In this document: positions 62,704 to 64,000 of the stretch, piece after piece
Layout: every line of letters begins with the position of its first letter
Position numbering within the stretch: position 1 is the first letter of the stretch
From: Beta vulgaris subsp. vulgaris
Taxonomy: Eukaryota > Streptophyta > Magnoliopsida > Caryophyllales > Amaranthaceae
Reading direction: 5' to 3'
NCBI RefSeq assembly: GCF_026745355.1
Contig: NC_079205.1
Span: forward strand, 131,283-195,282
Length of the DNA: 64,000 nucleotides
The notes under the pieces: generated by a model
What the model saw: only the letters and a program-made list of their open reading frames with translations
The model's database searches: none
What the model was told of the DNA's origin: nothing
Program-made: the position numbers and the translations under genes

Positions 62704-63261
62704 CTTTACTCTCGAGAGAACGAAAGAGAAAGTATAAAAGTATAAGAGATAAACTAAAAAGATGGAGAGAGAAACGAAAAAGTGAGAGAGAAAAACTAAA
62801 ATGTGGGTTAAAATTTTAAAAAGTTAATGACATGGGTGTAAAAGGAGGAGAAAGTAGGTGTGATATGTTACCAAAAATAGAAAACGCAACAGTATGTAGA
62901 TTAAAAAGAAATAGACAAAAAAGAAAAGTGTATAGATTAATTTGAAAAAGTATGAGAGATAATGTAAAAAGGTGGAGAGAAACTAAAAAAGTGGGTTAGA
63001 ATAAATTGAATGATATGGATGGAAAAAGAGGAGAAAATAGATGTAATATGTTTTCAAAAATAGAAAAAGCAATAGTATGTAAACTAGGGATTTTAAAACG
63101 AAGGTAGTATAAGGGGAAAAGGGAGGAAAATGGCTTCCACATATGAAAATGCTAAATTACACTTAATGATCTAATGAATTGAATAAAATTCCAAAAAAAA
63201 AAATTAAGAACTTTTCTCTTTTCAAATTGTCATTCTAAACAAGTTGAAAATGATATATGCA
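62704..63261. repeat. Imperfect ~200-bp tandem duplication, AT/GA-rich
   Basis: A unit containing TATGAGAGATAATGTAAAAAGGTGGAGAG-like sequence, GTGGGTTA, GACATGGGTGTAAAA, and TAGAAAACGCAACAGTATGTA occurs at about 62730-62905 and again at 62945-63082 with changes. No coding sequence. Confidence 0.6.
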
Positions 63262-64000
63262 TGATAAGTCATATTTATATATAGTTTTTAGGTGCATTTA
63301 GGTTGCATTTAGTTTCATATTTAGGTTCATTATTGCATTATATTCTTAAGTTATGATTTTCTACTCCTATTCAGTATGTTTTCTTGTTTTTGATGAATTT
63401 CAGGTATTGATAACGTATTTGGAGTATGATTAGCTAAGCTTGAGAATTAGGAGCACTTGGAAAGGAGTTACAATGAATAAGGATCGTATGGATATGTCAT
63501 AGTACGAGTTTGAGCAAAAACGAAGCGGAAAATCATTAGAAGAAATGTGAAAAAGGAGTCATCTCTACTCTTCTGATCATAACTTTTGATGTGCTTATTG
63601 TAATTGAGTAATTCCAGCAGATTTGGAAACTAGACTTGAAGAGCTTTCCAACGATAGGTGGCACGCCCCGAGAAGACTTTTAGTCAAGGAGTTATGCCTT
63701 TCGGAAGATTGCACTGTTTCTGCTGGAATCTGCCACGCGTACGCGCGGATCACTAATCCGCCTATTAATGATTTAATTAAGACTTTTCTTATCTTGTAAA
63801 TTACTTTCCTAGTCATATTAGGTTAAAAGATATTATTTAGATTAGTTTTGATTCTTTCTCTCTTCGCCCCTTATCACGTTATTTCTTAGTTTAGTTTTCT
63901 CTTCCTCTCTTTCTCTCTAGTTTTTAGTTGTAAACCCTAGTTTTCATCTCCTTCATTAATTCATGATTTCTTTTAGTTTATTTCATTGATTTCTTTGATT
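63262..64000 (+). mobile_element. Start of a probable Ty3-type LTR, truncated by the window edge
   Basis: It begins TGATAAGTCATATTTATAT, a common plant LTR start. It contains the stretch AAGAGCTTTCCAACGATAGG and CCACGCGTACGCGCGGAT, which I associate with large Ty3/gypsy LTRs of dicots, and then a long pyrimidine-rich region at 63850-63960. The matching end, primer site and coding part would lie beyond 64000. Confidence 0.45.

Noticed and set aside
1..64000. CRISPR arrays, operons, riboswitches or bacterial-type terminators
   Set aside because: The window is plant nuclear DNA. The tandem repeats seen are minisatellites or transposon repeats without regular unique spacers.

Overview
The window is nuclear DNA from a dicot plant. 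The evidence is spliced genes with GT-AG introns, plant-specific families (amino acid permease, R2R3-MYB, CML21-type calcium sensor), AT-rich intergenic DNA and several plant transposon classes. Some repeat types and the style of one transposon-associated gene suggest Caryophyllales (Chenopodiaceae/Amaranthaceae), but this is only an impression and no search was run. All gene models were spliced by eye; for every protein-coding model the reading phase closes across all exon junctions.

Layout. 1-3225: right-hand part of a defective CACTA transposon on the minus strand, ending at a CACTA-type terminus with a subterminal repeat array. 3338-9270: an apparently intact 12-exon minus-strand gene (885 aa) of unknown function, resembling proteins that travel with plant Ulp1/MULE-type elements. 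10337-10587: a perfect 122-bp-arm palindrome just upstream of that gene. 10982-17711: a complete Ty1/copia retrotransposon on the minus strand with a 5-bp target duplication, a broken pol and two small extra ORFs between the 5' LTR and gag. 19727-21497: CML21-like EF-hand protein (+). 23230-27973: STAR/quaking-type KH RNA-binding protein (-), convergent with CML21. 31161-53159: a full-length 35-exon gene for proteasome activator PA200 (+), with retroelement remnants in its largest early intron and one GC-AG intron. 53344-54500: MYB80-type tapetal R2R3-MYB (-), tail to tail with PA200 and only 184 bp between the stop codons. 56226-58376: AAP-family amino acid permease (-). 59403-60571: a foldback/MULE-like non-autonomous element. 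61499-64000: nested TRIM-like LTR copies in opposite orientations, a palindromic MITE, a tandem duplication and the start of another LTR-like sequence leaving the window.

The five host genes are single-copy-type housekeeping, signalling, transport and developmental genes with no evident shared pathway. From memory, CML21 and the KH gene are also neighbours in Arabidopsis (At4g26470/At4g26480), which suggests old microsynteny. The most unusual features are the intact 885-aa gene in a transposon-rich block, the small transmembrane ORF in the copia leader, the long perfect palindrome, and the TRIM-like LTR whose two ends are inverted copies of each other and which has primer-site-like sequence on both sides.
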